This document shows, one piece after another, positions 14,931 through 25,059 of a stretch of 55,857 nucleotides of DNA. The stretch is from assembly GCA_013177895.1 (NCBI GenBank), contig JABLXV010000013.1, positions 1-55,857 of the forward strand, written 5' to 3'. Each line of letters begins with the position of its first letter. The first letter of the stretch is position 1. Source of the stretch: Brevinematales bacterium. Its GTDB lineage: Bacteria > Spirochaetota > Brevinematia > Brevinematales > GWF1-51-8. The position numbers and the translations under genes were made by a program. Below the pieces are notes generated by a model that ran no database searches, was not told the DNA's origin, and worked only from the letters and a program-made list of their open reading frames with translations.

Positions 14931-17831
14931 ATGCCGAAAAATAACAAAAAAGTATCCATCCTTCACCTACTCATTGGCCATACGGCGGTCGCGGTATATA
15001 TCCGTCTCGGCCTGCTCGCGGTGTTTGTCCTTCTATGGTATTTCGGTAACCAGTACCTGAACTCCTTGAAGAAGGAGATGCTCCAACCGCGAACCGTGAC
15101 ATTCGAACTGCCGTTCCCGGACGACATAGAGGGACGACTCGATATCAACACCGCCGGGGACTATGAGGAATACACGATTGAGAGCGTATACCTGTCGGGG
15201 TTCTTCTGCGACTGGGACGCGCGAAGCCCTAAATATAAGATGACGCAGGTCTCGTCGAATAAGTGGGAAGCGCAGATACCGGTCGATTATGGGGACAACC
15301 AGTATAAATTTGTCGTGTATTTCACGGCCGATTCCCCGCAGTCCCAAATCTGGACATACGATAAGAACGCCCCGCAGAATGTGGACGACCAGTTCGGCGG
15401 GATGAATTCCATCATCCATGTTTTTAATGTCGAGGAATTCTCCTTTCTTTTTAATTTTATCGTCATCGGTTTCGTGGTGGTCATCCTTATCTATACCGTA
15501 CTCCAGCCTCTCCTGATAGTCGTACTCCGGCTGAAACTCTCCTTCGGGCTGAAACTGATCATCATGGTATTCCTCGTGGCGTTATTATCGAATACCGTGC
15601 TGATCTATTATAACCTCCGTCAGAAGACCGAGATGTCGAAATACTGGATGCGCGAGAGCGTCAATCTCCTTCATCTCATGCTTCTGGGAAATTGCGTCAA
15701 CTTCGATCAACTGGATGCTCCCGGAACTATCGAAAGAATACATGTAGAGATACAGAAAACATTTTGGCTTGCCAGAGCCAGGATTGAAAAAGACAAGGTC
15801 TCCAGTACTCAGCTGATGTTCCAGAATTTTATGATCGTGGATACTAATTTTAACTATATTTACGGATCGTCGCGTTTTGAAAACGAAGCGATAATAAAAG
15901 CTCAGATAGAACAAGGACTTGCCACCAGTTTCCAGGACTGGCTATACCGGTTTAATTTCCAGGGAATAATCGATTATGCGAGGGAGAATCCCGACGAGGC
16001 GAAAAAAGGGATTTTTATGGCGCTCCCGATAGCCGGGGACGAATATTTCCGGCCCCTGCTCAATCTGGGCTTATTCAGTTATGACTTCTTACTTTATCCG
16101 ATTATGGTCGATAACGATATAAAAGGATATTACGCGGCCGGTTTCTATCCGGTCATTATCAACGACGAGATGCAGAAGAATCTTTTCTCCAACCTGATCC
16201 TTCTTGCGATATCCATGCTCTTCTTTCTGATTCTTTCCCTTAATATCGGCGGATTTATCAGTAAGTACCTGAACCAGTTGATCGAATGGACGAAACACAT
16301 CATCCACGGTAACTTCGACGTCGAGAAGAAAATCGAGACGCACGACGAGATCGAGGTGCTCGCGAAGAATTTCGACGTGCTACGGCTGACGGTGGGGAGC
16401 AACCTCCGCGACCTCAAGCTGATTAACGAGGTGACCGCAGTTCTGAATACGATCAACCAGATCGACGATCTTTACGCCGTATTCCTGTACTTTATCACCG
16501 CGAATTTCGGGCTGGGGTATAACCGCGCGGCGATATTCCTGATCGATAACGAGCAGCTGATCGGGCATTACGCCATCGGTATGCTGGATACCGGCGAGGT
16601 CGAAAAAACGTTCGGCAGTATGGACAATTACCGGAATTACAAGATCGAGATGCAGGAATTTATCGCGAACTACAAGAATTTCATATCACGCACGGAGAGC
16701 GAATTTTACCGCCGCCTGCGGGAGTTCAGGATACCGAAGTCCGAGCCGTCCGTGCTGTGGAATATTATCCAGCGCAACTGTTTCCTTTATGTATCGCATA
16801 CCGCCGGGCAGGAGTTCGAGGCCGACCGCCGGATACGGGATTCCCTCAAGCTCGAGGATTATCTCCTGATGCCCATATTTAAAGGGCAGGAAGTGATCGG
16901 CGTGCTCCTTACCGATAATATTTTCCATGCCCGCACGATCAAGGATCACGATATCAACCAGCTCCAGATTTTATTGAACGATTTTGCGGCGAATCTGGAA
17001 AACACGTACACCATCCTGAATTTGGAGAAACTGGTGCTCGACCGCACCGCCGAACTGCACCAGATCAATGAGGACCTCAAGCGGAAGGACCGGGTGATAT
17101 CCACCGACCTGAATATCGCGAAACGGATTCAGCAGAGCCTGCTCCCGAAGAAGACCGACCGCATGGGCGGGCTGGCGATCGATACCCGTTATATGCCGAT
17201 GTCCGAAGTCGGCGGGGATTACTTCGATATCACCGAGATCAAGGACGGGCTCTACAGGGTGTTTATCGCGGACGCTACCGGCCATGGGGTTCAGGCGGCG
17301 CTGATAACGATGCTGATCAAAGGGGAATACGACAAGATGAAGATGGTGATCGATAACCCCGGCGAACTGATCGAACTGATCAATAACGGGTTCATGCTGG
17401 ACAGCCGTCACCTTTCGTTCTTCTTTACCTGTGTGGTGGCGGATATAAATATCAGGGAAAATAAAGTGACATACGCGTCCGCCGGGCATCCCACGCAGTA
17501 CATATTTTCCGACAGCACGGCCATCAATATGAAACCGACGGGAAAGGTCGCGGGGATTATCGAGGGGACGCCGTATCAGTCGGTCGAGTGCGCATTCAAC
17601 CCCGGCGATAAAATGGTGCTGTTCTCCGACGGGCTATTCGAGGAGTTTAATTCCGAGGGCGAGGAGCTCAGCGAGGAACGGATGGGTGAGATACTGTTCG
17701 GGTTCCGCGATAAATCGCCGAAGGAGTTGAACGACGCCGCGATCGATGAAATGAACAATTTCATCGGCGGAATGGAAATGAACGACGACCTGACAATGCT
17801 TTGTATTTCGTTTGATAAAAAAATATCTTGA
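14931..17831 (+). CDS. Membrane PP2C phosphatase with extracytoplasmic E-set domain, HAMP and GAF
   Basis: A 966-residue sensor phosphatase. In order: membrane helix at about 25-43; an extracytoplasmic E-set/CBM48-like module at about 78-165 (VYLSGFFCDW, then KWEAQIPVDYGDNQYKFVVY); helices at about 172-198 and 207-227; a second extracytoplasmic region; a helix near 425-445; HAMP; GAF (about 510-690); a short coil; and a SpoIIE PP2C domain (about 725-960) with GGDYFD, IADATGHGVQAAL, FSDGLFEEFN and MNDDLTMLCI. It should dephosphorylate a STAS protein in response to an outside ligand. No Shine-Dalgarno is visible and the promoter touches the start codon. The same E-set fold recurs in the exported protein at 18279-20618. 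Confidence 0.85.
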   Translation: MPKNNKKVSILHLLIGHTAVAVYIRLGLLAVFVLLWYFGNQYLNSLKKEMLQPRTVTFELPFPDDIEGRLDINTAGDYEEYTIESVYLSGFFCDWDARSPKYKMTQVSSNKWEAQIPVDYGDNQYKFVVYFTADSPQSQIWTYDKNAPQNVDDQFGGMNSIIHVFNVEEFSFLFNFIVIGFVVVILIYTVLQPLLIVVLRLKLSFGLKLIIMVFLVALLSNTVLIYYNLRQKTEMSKYWMRESVNLLHLMLLGNCVNFDQLDAPGTIERIHVEIQKTFWLARARIEKDKVSSTQLMFQNFMIVDTNFNYIYGSSRFENEAIIKAQIEQGLATSFQDWLYRFNFQGIIDYARENPDEAKKGIFMALPIAGDEYFRPLLNLGLFSYDFLLYPIMVDNDIKGYYAAGFYPVIINDEMQKNLFSNLILLAISMLFFLILSLNIGGFISKYLNQLIEWTKHIIHGNFDVEKKIETHDEIEVLAKNFDVLRLTVGSNLRDLKLINEVTAVLNTINQIDDLYAVFLYFITANFGLGYNRAAIFLIDNEQLIGHYAIGMLDTGEVEKTFGSMDNYRNYKIEMQEFIANYKNFISRTESEFYRRLREFRIPKSEPSVLWNIIQRNCFLYVSHTAGQEFEADRRIRDSLKLEDYLLMPIFKGQEVIGVLLTDNIFHARTIKDHDINQLQILLNDFAANLENTYTILNLEKLVLDRTAELHQINEDLKRKDRVISTDLNIAKRIQQSLLPKKTDRMGGLAIDTRYMPMSEVGGDYFDITEIKDGLYRVFIADATGHGVQAALITMLIKGEYDKMKMVIDNPGELIELINNGFMLDSRHLSFFFTCVVADINIRENKVTYASAGHPTQYIFSDSTAINMKPTGKVAGIIEGTPYQSVECAFNPGDKMVLFSDGLFEEFNSEGEELSEERMGEILFGFRDKSPKELNDAAIDEMNNFIGGMEMNDDLTMLCISFDKKIS

Positions 17832-17840
17832 TGATATAAT
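17812..17840 (+). promoter_or_regulatory. sigma70-type promoter of the response-regulator cluster
   Basis: TTGATA (17812-17817), 17-bp spacer, TATAAT (17835-17840), overlapping the end of the phosphatase gene. It gives the CheY-type gene its own transcript. Confidence 0.8.
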
Positions 17841-17865
17841 TGAATGTATCTAGGGGAGAGAAGCG

Positions 17866-18234
17866 ATGAAGAAAGTATTAGCTGTGGACGACAAACCTAA
17901 TATCATCATGCTGATAAAATCCAAATTGAAGGCGAACGGGTTCGAGGTGATAACCGCCTATAACGGGACGACCGCGCTCGAATTGGCGTTTTCTGAAAAG
18001 CCCGATTTGATATTACTGGATATTATGATGCCGAATATGGACGGGTTCGAGGTATTCCAGAAGCTGAAAGAAAACGACGGCACGAAGGACGTCCCCGTGG
18101 TGTTCCTGACCGCATCGGGACAGCGTTCGGACGAAAGCCGCGCGATGGAGATGGGGGCTAAGTACTTTTTAACTAAACCGTTCTCGCCCAATCACCTGCT
18201 GGAAATCGTGAATAAGGCGCTTAGCCAGAAATAG
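17866..18234 (+). CDS. Single-domain response regulator (CheY-like)
   Basis: A 122-residue receiver domain with no output domain. Acidic pocket VDDKP (Asp8, Asp9), phospho-acceptor Asp52 in LLDIMMPNMDG, Thr in FLTASG and the Lys in LTKPF. AGGGGAG precedes the ATG. It lies between the E-set/PP2C phosphatase and the exported TPR/E-set protein and upstream of two histidine kinases, which are its likely phosphodonors. Confidence 0.92.
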   Translation: MKKVLAVDDKPNIIMLIKSKLKANGFEVITAYNGTTALELAFSEKPDLILLDIMMPNMDGFEVFQKLKENDGTKDVPVVFLTASGQRSDESRAMEMGAKYFLTKPFSPNHLLEIVNKALSQK

Positions 18235-18278
18235 AACAAGTTATCGAAAGAGGGGAATCGCATTGCGAGGCCTGAAAT

Positions 18279-20618
18279 ATGCGTAAAACCGGATTGATTG
18301 TCTTATCCCTGCTGATGCACCTGTCTGTAAGTGTCCGCCTTTTCGGGGCGAATTCGGCCGCGATGGAGTATATCGGGAAGGGGCTCAACCTCCTGAAAAC
18401 CCAGCCGTATCTCGCCGGACAGGAACTTAAAAAAGCGATCGACAGCGCCCCCCAGTGGGACTATCCTTATATCCTTCTCGCGGACTTATATCAGAAAAAC
18501 TCCCTTTTTACCGAGGCGATCCATAATTATGAAAAAGCCGTTAAAATCGGGCTTTCCCAGAAGGGGCTGGAATTTCAGGTCTATTCCGACCTGGGGCTCC
18601 TGTACCTGAAAACGGGGGATTTCAAAAAGGCCGCGGAACTGCTGAAACTAGCCTCCAAGAAAAAGCCCGGCAAGCTCAACGAGCTTCTCGCCGACCTCGA
18701 CGTCATGATACGCGCGCGGGAAATGATTACCAATACTCCCGCACAGGCGGCGGAGATACTCGCGAAGCTGATCGAACGCCACAGCGACTGGCTGTGCCTC
18801 TACGCGATGCAGGCCGAGGCATTGGCGGCGATAGGGGATACCGACGGCGCGGTCAAAGTTTTAAAAACCGCCCTTCAGTTCAATCCGTTACGGAATATCG
18901 TGCTTTCCGACGGGACGTCCGCGCAAAGCAAGGCCGCGTTTTATTTAATCCGCAACCCACTGAATAACGGGGTATGGTCGCTGACAATGACCCTGCCCAA
19001 GGGGAGTTATTCCTACAAGTATTATATAAATTACGGGCTTTCCGGCGAAAAGGCCGTCCTCGACCCGGGGAATCCTCAAACGATGGAAAAAGCCCCGGGG
19101 CTGATAATCAATACGCTTACAGTCAATCACGAATGGGATAAGAAGACGTTCGCATACTCGACATTCCCAACCGACCCGCTTTTTATCGGGTTCGAACGGA
19201 AGGTCGCGGAAATCCGCCTCGCGGCGCTGACAAACCTTTACCCGGTTCCGGGAAAGTACTTTGTCAACCCGGCGGTCACTGCGAAATATACCACCAACAT
19301 CTCGTTTACCTACTATAACCCGAACGCCTACGCGGTATGGGCGGTCGGGACATTCAACCAATGGGGCAAGGAGAAGAATGCCGCGGGTATTGAGGAGATC
19401 TCCCCCAAGTATTATTGGCCGCTGCAGGGGCCGGGGGCGGACGGAGTGTGGACGCTGACGACGACCGCCGACCTCAATGTTCACGATTACGCGTTTCTGG
19501 TCGACGAGGATCATTTTGAGAAAGACCCTGTCATCAACCAAGGGGCGTTTAAGAAATTTACGAACACCCAGCAGATACTGAGCTATCCCAAGTCGGTCAT
19601 CGGCTTCGACGATCTATACCTGGTCGATTTTACCTTCTTCAGGAAGAACGCGACTACGGTATGGATTGTGGGCGATTTCAACTATTGGGGCGGCACCTAC
19701 TTCACGGTGAAAAAAATCCTTCCCGGGTATTATATCGATATGCAGGATCCCGACCACGACGGGGAATGGCATGCTCTGGTATATCTGACAAAGGGAAAAC
19801 ATCTCTTCAAGTTCGTCGTTAACGGTACCTCATGGATAGTCGACCCGAAGCAGAAAACTGACAGCCAGAACCTGAGCTCCGCTAATAATCTCATCATCGT
19901 CGGGATGGAAAGCAATAAACAGGTTATCAAGGAAACGAACAAGGTGACGGTCGATAAGGACGGTAAGGAAGAAGTCGGATTTGTCTATCACAACCCCACC
20001 GCGCAATCGGTGTGGCTGGTGGGGGATTTTAATTACTGGGGCGGCAAGACCACCGATATGCTGGCGCTCAGCCCGGATTATTACTATGTGATGGACGGCC
20101 CTGACCAGAACGGGGACTGGAAAACGAAAACAAAACTCCCGGTGGGCGCGTATTATTATAAGTATGTCGTTAACGGTAAAAATCTGCTGACGGATAAGGA
20201 TAAACCACTGGTAAAGGTGAAACTGGGGGCGGCGGTAGTTTATAATAATGTGGTCTATATCGGGCTGGAGAAGTTTCCCGCCGGCCAGTATTACGGGACG
20301 GACAAGGATTTCGGTATCCCGACTGTGTTTAAATACGTCTCCGATACGGCCGATGTCACCAACGTATGGGTGATCGGGGATTTCAATATCTGGGGCGGGA
20401 AGTACCTGTTTAAGGATTTTATCGACGGGTACTATTATCCCATGAAGAAGTCGGGGGTTTCCGGCGAATGGAGCGTAACGGTGAAACTGCTTGCCGGACA
20501 TTACCAGTACCGGTACGTCATCAACGGGGTAAAGGAAATAACCGATAAAAACGCCCCTGCCACTGAAAAAGACTCTTATAATAAGTCCGCTTCCGTAGTC
20601 GAAGTCGGTAAAAATTAG
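18279..20618 (+). CDS. Exported TPR protein with four or five E-set (CBM48-like) modules
   Basis: A 779-residue protein with a signal peptide (cleavage near residue 24). Helical TPR-like repeats cover about 28-205 (LLADLYQKNSLFTEAIHNYE, YSDLGLLYLKTGDFKKAAEL). Tandem E-set modules of the AMPK/CBM48 type then begin at about 220 (incomplete), 335, 445, 560 and 680. Each has a variant of VWIVGDFNYWGG, a GEW- or GVW-type strand and LFKFVVNGT/YYKYVVNGK. These modules bind glucan chains in CBM48 proteins; ligand binding here is inference. It shares the module with the sensor phosphatase upstream and is followed after 9 nt by a histidine kinase gene. I know no named family with this architecture. Confidence 0.75.
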   Translation: MRKTGLIVLSLLMHLSVSVRLFGANSAAMEYIGKGLNLLKTQPYLAGQELKKAIDSAPQWDYPYILLADLYQKNSLFTEAIHNYEKAVKIGLSQKGLEFQVYSDLGLLYLKTGDFKKAAELLKLASKKKPGKLNELLADLDVMIRAREMITNTPAQAAEILAKLIERHSDWLCLYAMQAEALAAIGDTDGAVKVLKTALQFNPLRNIVLSDGTSAQSKAAFYLIRNPLNNGVWSLTMTLPKGSYSYKYYINYGLSGEKAVLDPGNPQTMEKAPGLIINTLTVNHEWDKKTFAYSTFPTDPLFIGFERKVAEIRLAALTNLYPVPGKYFVNPAVTAKYTTNISFTYYNPNAYAVWAVGTFNQWGKEKNAAGIEEISPKYYWPLQGPGADGVWTLTTTADLNVHDYAFLVDEDHFEKDPVINQGAFKKFTNTQQILSYPKSVIGFDDLYLVDFTFFRKNATTVWIVGDFNYWGGTYFTVKKILPGYYIDMQDPDHDGEWHALVYLTKGKHLFKFVVNGTSWIVDPKQKTDSQNLSSANNLIIVGMESNKQVIKETNKVTVDKDGKEEVGFVYHNPTAQSVWLVGDFNYWGGKTTDMLALSPDYYYVMDGPDQNGDWKTKTKLPVGAYYYKYVVNGKNLLTDKDKPLVKVKLGAAVVYNNVVYIGLEKFPAGQYYGTDKDFGIPTVFKYVSDTADVTNVWVIGDFNIWGGKYLFKDFIDGYYYPMKKSGVSGEWSVTVKLLAGHYQYRYVINGVKEITDKNAPATEKDSYNKSASVVEVGKN

Positions 20619-20627
20619 GAAGGTAAT

Positions 20628-22406
20628 GTGAAAATAAGGATACAGTATAAAATCTTCTTTCTCTTCGTTTTAATTATCGCGCCGCTGATCGGGGCGATTT
20701 ATCTGGGCATCAATAAATTGTTTATAGATAACTTCACGGCTTATCTCAATAGCCGGGTCGAGCGGTCGGTTGAAATTATCGAGAACGCGCTCGATAATAT
20801 GCAGTCGATCGATATCCAGTTCATCAAGGCGTTCGGTACGATCGCGGAGTTAAACCGCGCGCTGGAAAACCAGGAAATCCTGATATTTCCCTATATCCTC
20901 GAAAAATACCGCCCCGATTACGGGTTCGACTGTCTCCAGTTGTACGCCGTGAACGGTGAAATTCAGGCTGAGGCGGGAAAGAGTTTTCAATTCGAGTCGC
21001 CGGGGTTTCTAAAAAGTTTCGGGAAGACGGGCGCGTTTTCGGGGATTGTCGAACGCGGCGGGAAGGTGTATTTCCTCGCGAGCGCGTACAGTATGAACAA
21101 ACAATCCGCCGTAGTCGGGAAAACCCTTTTTGACGATAAGATCGCCGACCGCTTATCGAAGATGATCGACGCGCAGATACTCGTCTATTCCGGCGGCAAC
21201 CTGATCGCTTCCTCGTTAATCAATTCCGCGGAGGGCACGAACTTTATCACGAGCGCGGAGAACCTTGAAATACAGTTTGATTCAGTGACGAACAGGATGA
21301 TCCGGCACGACGAGGGGACGGGGTTATCGGTCGCGCTGTTCCCGCTGAGGGATTACCAGGATAAAATAATCGGGACAGTGGTGCTGGGGACGTCGTCGGC
21401 ATGGCTGCTCGCCTCACAGAAACAGCAGCAGGGGCTGATTTTCCAAATTGTCATTATAGGTATCGTATTCGCAATGGTGCTGGCGTTTATTTTCGCGAGG
21501 GGCATCACCAATCCGCTGCGAAAAATGACCTTCTGGGCGGATAAGGTCAGCGAGGGCGACCTCGATTATACGGTAGAGATACGCGCTAACGACGAAGTGC
21601 GCGACCTTTCCCGCGCGTTCTCGATGATGATCGGCAGCCTGAAGCAGAGCTTCGATAAGATTAATAAGCAGAATATCGAATTGAAGAAATTGGATCAATT
21701 GAAGAGCGACCTGATATCGAACGTATCGCATGAACTGCGCACCCCGATCACGACTATCTTCGGATCGGTCGAATTCCTGCTATCCGGGGAGATTGAGGGC
21801 GACCCGGAATCGGTACGGGAGTTCTACGGCTCCATTTTTAACGATATCCGCGTCCTCAAGAAAATCGTCGATAATTTCATCATGATATCGGTAATCGATA
21901 AGGACGAGTATTATGTTAAAAAGATCGACCTGAAATCTTTCCTGACGGATATCCGCGAACAGATGGCGGGAATCGAGCTGGCGGCTTGGTCGGACGAACG
22001 CGGGGTGAAGGTGGAAATTCCCGCCCTGAAGACGCTGGGTAAAAAGAGCGTCACTTTAGAAACCGACGAAACCTACCTCCGGCATATCCTCTTCGAACTC
22101 ATGCATAACGCCATCATCTATAACAAGGAAAACGGAAGCGTGAAGCTGGATATCGAAATAGGCGATAAGGACTTGTCGTTCATCGTCGAGGATACCGGGA
22201 TAGGCATAGCCAAGGGAGAATCGGCGAAGATATTCGAGCGTTTCTACCGGGTCGAATCCGAACGGACGTATTCCGTATCGGGTATCGGGTTAGGCCTAGC
22301 GGTCGTGAAAATGATCTGCGACCGTCTGAAAATAAGGATAACAGTCGAAAGCGAGCCCGGTAAGGGTACGTTGATGAGGATAAGCGGAATAAAATACTCC
22401 GGGTAA
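20628..22406 (+). CDS. Membrane sensor histidine kinase (HAMP-HisKA-HATPase)
   Basis: A 592-residue kinase. Membrane helix at about 8-28, an extracytoplasmic Cache-like region to about 262, a second helix at about 265-288, HAMP (about 289-342), HisKA with VSHELRTPIT (phospho-accepting His near residue 367) and an HATPase domain with LMHNAIIY (N-box), VEDTGIGIA and GIGLGLAVVKM. The start is GTG, with AGGAAGG five nt upstream. It is tightly linked to the exported E-set gene (9 nt) and to the next kinase (9 nt). The CheY-type protein at 17866 is the nearest receiver. Confidence 0.9.
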   Translation: MKIRIQYKIFFLFVLIIAPLIGAIYLGINKLFIDNFTAYLNSRVERSVEIIENALDNMQSIDIQFIKAFGTIAELNRALENQEILIFPYILEKYRPDYGFDCLQLYAVNGEIQAEAGKSFQFESPGFLKSFGKTGAFSGIVERGGKVYFLASAYSMNKQSAVVGKTLFDDKIADRLSKMIDAQILVYSGGNLIASSLINSAEGTNFITSAENLEIQFDSVTNRMIRHDEGTGLSVALFPLRDYQDKIIGTVVLGTSSAWLLASQKQQQGLIFQIVIIGIVFAMVLAFIFARGITNPLRKMTFWADKVSEGDLDYTVEIRANDEVRDLSRAFSMMIGSLKQSFDKINKQNIELKKLDQLKSDLISNVSHELRTPITTIFGSVEFLLSGEIEGDPESVREFYGSIFNDIRVLKKIVDNFIMISVIDKDEYYVKKIDLKSFLTDIREQMAGIELAAWSDERGVKVEIPALKTLGKKSVTLETDETYLRHILFELMHNAIIYNKENGSVKLDIEIGDKDLSFIVEDTGIGIAKGESAKIFERFYRVESERTYSVSGIGLGLAVVKMICDRLKIRITVESEPGKGTLMRISGIKYSG

Positions 22407-22415
22407 AGGAACGAT

Positions 22416-25043
22416 ATGCTTTTAATGATTATGGATATCACCGTCATTATTCTATTTTGCTTTCTCTGCGTCCGGGTGCTGATGAAGAATCCCCATAGCC
22501 TGGTAAACCGCGTGTTTTTTATCATCATAGTGATGGCCATTCTCCTGATTGCATCGGTCGATGTGATGCTTTTCTCGAACGATCCCGTTATCATACTATT
22601 TTTTGATAGGCTGACGGACTTATTCAGCGCCCTTATCGTCAGCGGGATATTTATTCTCGCGCTGGTTTTCCCTTCCCGTACTCTCAAGCTGACTACATTT
22701 CAGGGGTTATTAATCGTATCGCCCCTGCCTGTTATGGGAACGATTGCCGCTTTTACTCCATGGGTGATCACATCTGCGTGGGTGGAAAACGGGATTCTAA
22801 TCGATACGACAGCGGAGGGGTTTTATATCTGGATCAGTATGATGCTGATCTATGTTTTTACCGCGCTAGTCCTTTTCATACGGAGTTACCGCCAGACCTT
22901 CTATTCGCGTTTCCGCGCGCGTCTGCTGCTGGTGTTTATCGGGATAATTTTCGCGGCGCTTACCGCTCTTTCGTTTTCAGTACTTCTCCCGCAATTCGGT
23001 ATCCCCGATTTTTATCATCATGGGATATCCTTCGCCGCGATGATGTTTATTTTTTCGATAGGGTATGCGATTATATCGGAAAAGCTGATCGATGTGAACC
23101 GGATACTGCTCGACATTATGAAGTGGCTGTTTACCGCTGCGGTACTGATCGGGATAATCTCGCTGGATATTTTCGTAATCGAGCCCGCGCTGAATTTCGA
23201 TCATGCCTATAAGAAGGTTATTCTCTATAGCGTATCCGCGTTGTTTTTCTACGCGTTCATGGTGCTCTTCGTACCGCTGATGGATAAGGTATTCCGCAGA
23301 AGCCATATGAGCCTCCAGAAGGTGCTGGATCAGTTTCTCGACGATCTCCTGAACCTGCATCATACCGGCGAACTGGTGTTAAAGACCGTGTCTACCGTCA
23401 AGACCGCGCTGGGAATTCAGATGATGGATTTCCTGATCGCTAAGGACAATGTATTAAAAAACCTTTCCGCTTCCGAGAAGGATATAAAAATATCGCAGAA
23501 CCTGATGAAGTACTTTATCGAAAAGAACGAACTGATTGATCTGGAGGAGTTTTTAACACGGCAAAGAAAAACGAGTATCGACAGCGTGATGGAGTCTTAT
23601 TTTGAAAAACATAAAGCCGCGGTGATTATTCCGTTGATCTACAGCGATAACCTGATAGGGGTAATTAATATCGGGCATTCCGACGGAGAAGCGCACCTGA
23701 ACTTCAACCAGTATAAATTTTTAAAAGACCTTCGTAAAACTCTTACCATCGCGCTCAATAACGCGATTCTCGTCGATACCCTCAAGGATATGGTGCAGAA
23801 TAAGACGCAGGAGATCCAGAGCCAGAAATACGCCCTCGAGTATGCGCTGAACACCAACGAGCGTGATATGTATATTTTCCGTTCCATCAACGAGATATCC
23901 CGTCTCCTGCTCTCGATCAACTATTACTCCGCGAAAGACCTCTTTCATACGATCGCCGAAATTTTCCCGGGATTTATCAATATCGAGAACGTCGCGGTCT
24001 ACGAGTATTCGAAGAAGGACGGGCTGTTTACCTTTCTGGTCGCGAATAATATCGATCTCAAAGTAGGCGAATTTTCTAGAACCATCGATTGCCGGAAAAC
24101 GGATATTCTCGGGGCTATTATCGAAACAGGAAAATCGGTGTTTGTCGGGGATATTACCGAGAATAAGGACTTCGACCCCGGCGAGTTTACCAAGTATTCG
24201 GCCAAGAAATCCATTATGGGGGTACCGATCAAGGTACGCGGCGGGATTATCGCGGTGGTGCTTTTTATCGATAAAATATCGAACGAGTCGTTCGATAAGT
24301 ACGATTTCTACTTCGTGAACACCGTGTCGCACCTTCTGAACGTCTCCCTCGAACGGGTCGTCATATTCGAGGAAAAATTGAAGTCGGAACGGTTTACCGC
24401 GATCGGGCAGATGGCCGCGAATATCATCCACGATATCAAGAACCCCATGGCGGGCATCCTCGGATTCGCGGAATGCCTGATATCGCCGGAGTTTTCCGAC
24501 GAGGAGAAGGCCGAGTTTTCACGGCTGATTATTTCCGAGACCGAACGGTTGGTCGACCTCGCCTCGGAAATCCTCGAGTATACGCGCGGCGAGATCAAGA
24601 TCAAGAAAGAACGCGTATCGGCGGCCGATTTTATGAAGGATATCGACGCGCTTCTTCGGATGATGTTCAGGGAGCAGGAAATGAACCTGACGATTGAGAC
24701 CGGGTATGACGGCGAACTGAATTTCGACGCTAACCGGATGAAACGGGTTTTTTACAATATCGCGCATAACTCGATGGATGCGATGAAGAAGGACGGGGAA
24801 TTCAAGATACAGGTCTATAAGAAGGATGACAAGGTCGTCTTTTCACTGAAAGATAACGGAAAGGGTATTCCCAAGGAGATCCGCGAAAAACTGTTCGAAC
24901 CGTTCGTCACACACGGGAAATTCAGCGGGACGGGATTAGGCCTTGCGATAACTAAGGAAATTGTCGAACTCCACCATGGGGAGATCACCTTCGAGACGCA
25001 TACCAACTCCGGTACGACTTTCTTTATCGCCTTCCCGGTATAG
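22416..25043 (+). CDS. Multi-pass membrane histidine kinase with two GAF-like domains
   Basis: An 875-residue protein. The N-terminal third has about eight membrane helices of the kind found in 7TM-type histidine kinase sensor regions. GAF-like domains follow at about 300-480 and 490-650, separated by a coiled segment (KDMVQNKTQEIQSQKYALEY). HisKA has IIHDIKNPMAGILGF (His near residue 671). The HATPase has YNIAHNSMDAM, LKDNGKGIP and GTGLGLAITKEI. Last gene of the 17.9-25.0 kb unit; it ends 16 bp from the convergent rlmN. Confidence 0.88.
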   Translation: MLLMIMDITVIILFCFLCVRVLMKNPHSLVNRVFFIIIVMAILLIASVDVMLFSNDPVIILFFDRLTDLFSALIVSGIFILALVFPSRTLKLTTFQGLLIVSPLPVMGTIAAFTPWVITSAWVENGILIDTTAEGFYIWISMMLIYVFTALVLFIRSYRQTFYSRFRARLLLVFIGIIFAALTALSFSVLLPQFGIPDFYHHGISFAAMMFIFSIGYAIISEKLIDVNRILLDIMKWLFTAAVLIGIISLDIFVIEPALNFDHAYKKVILYSVSALFFYAFMVLFVPLMDKVFRRSHMSLQKVLDQFLDDLLNLHHTGELVLKTVSTVKTALGIQMMDFLIAKDNVLKNLSASEKDIKISQNLMKYFIEKNELIDLEEFLTRQRKTSIDSVMESYFEKHKAAVIIPLIYSDNLIGVINIGHSDGEAHLNFNQYKFLKDLRKTLTIALNNAILVDTLKDMVQNKTQEIQSQKYALEYALNTNERDMYIFRSINEISRLLLSINYYSAKDLFHTIAEIFPGFINIENVAVYEYSKKDGLFTFLVANNIDLKVGEFSRTIDCRKTDILGAIIETGKSVFVGDITENKDFDPGEFTKYSAKKSIMGVPIKVRGGIIAVVLFIDKISNESFDKYDFYFVNTVSHLLNVSLERVVIFEEKLKSERFTAIGQMAANIIHDIKNPMAGILGFAECLISPEFSDEEKAEFSRLIISETERLVDLASEILEYTRGEIKIKKERVSAADFMKDIDALLRMMFREQEMNLTIETGYDGELNFDANRMKRVFYNIAHNSMDAMKKDGEFKIQVYKKDDKVVFSLKDNGKGIPKEIREKLFEPFVTHGKFSGTGLGLAITKEIVELHHGEITFETHTNSGTTFFIAFPV

Positions 25044-25059
25044 ATATTTCTGATATGGA

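Noticed and set aside
25044-25059. Terminator between the histidine kinase and rlmN
   Set aside because: Only 16 bp between convergent stops and no stem-loop visible.
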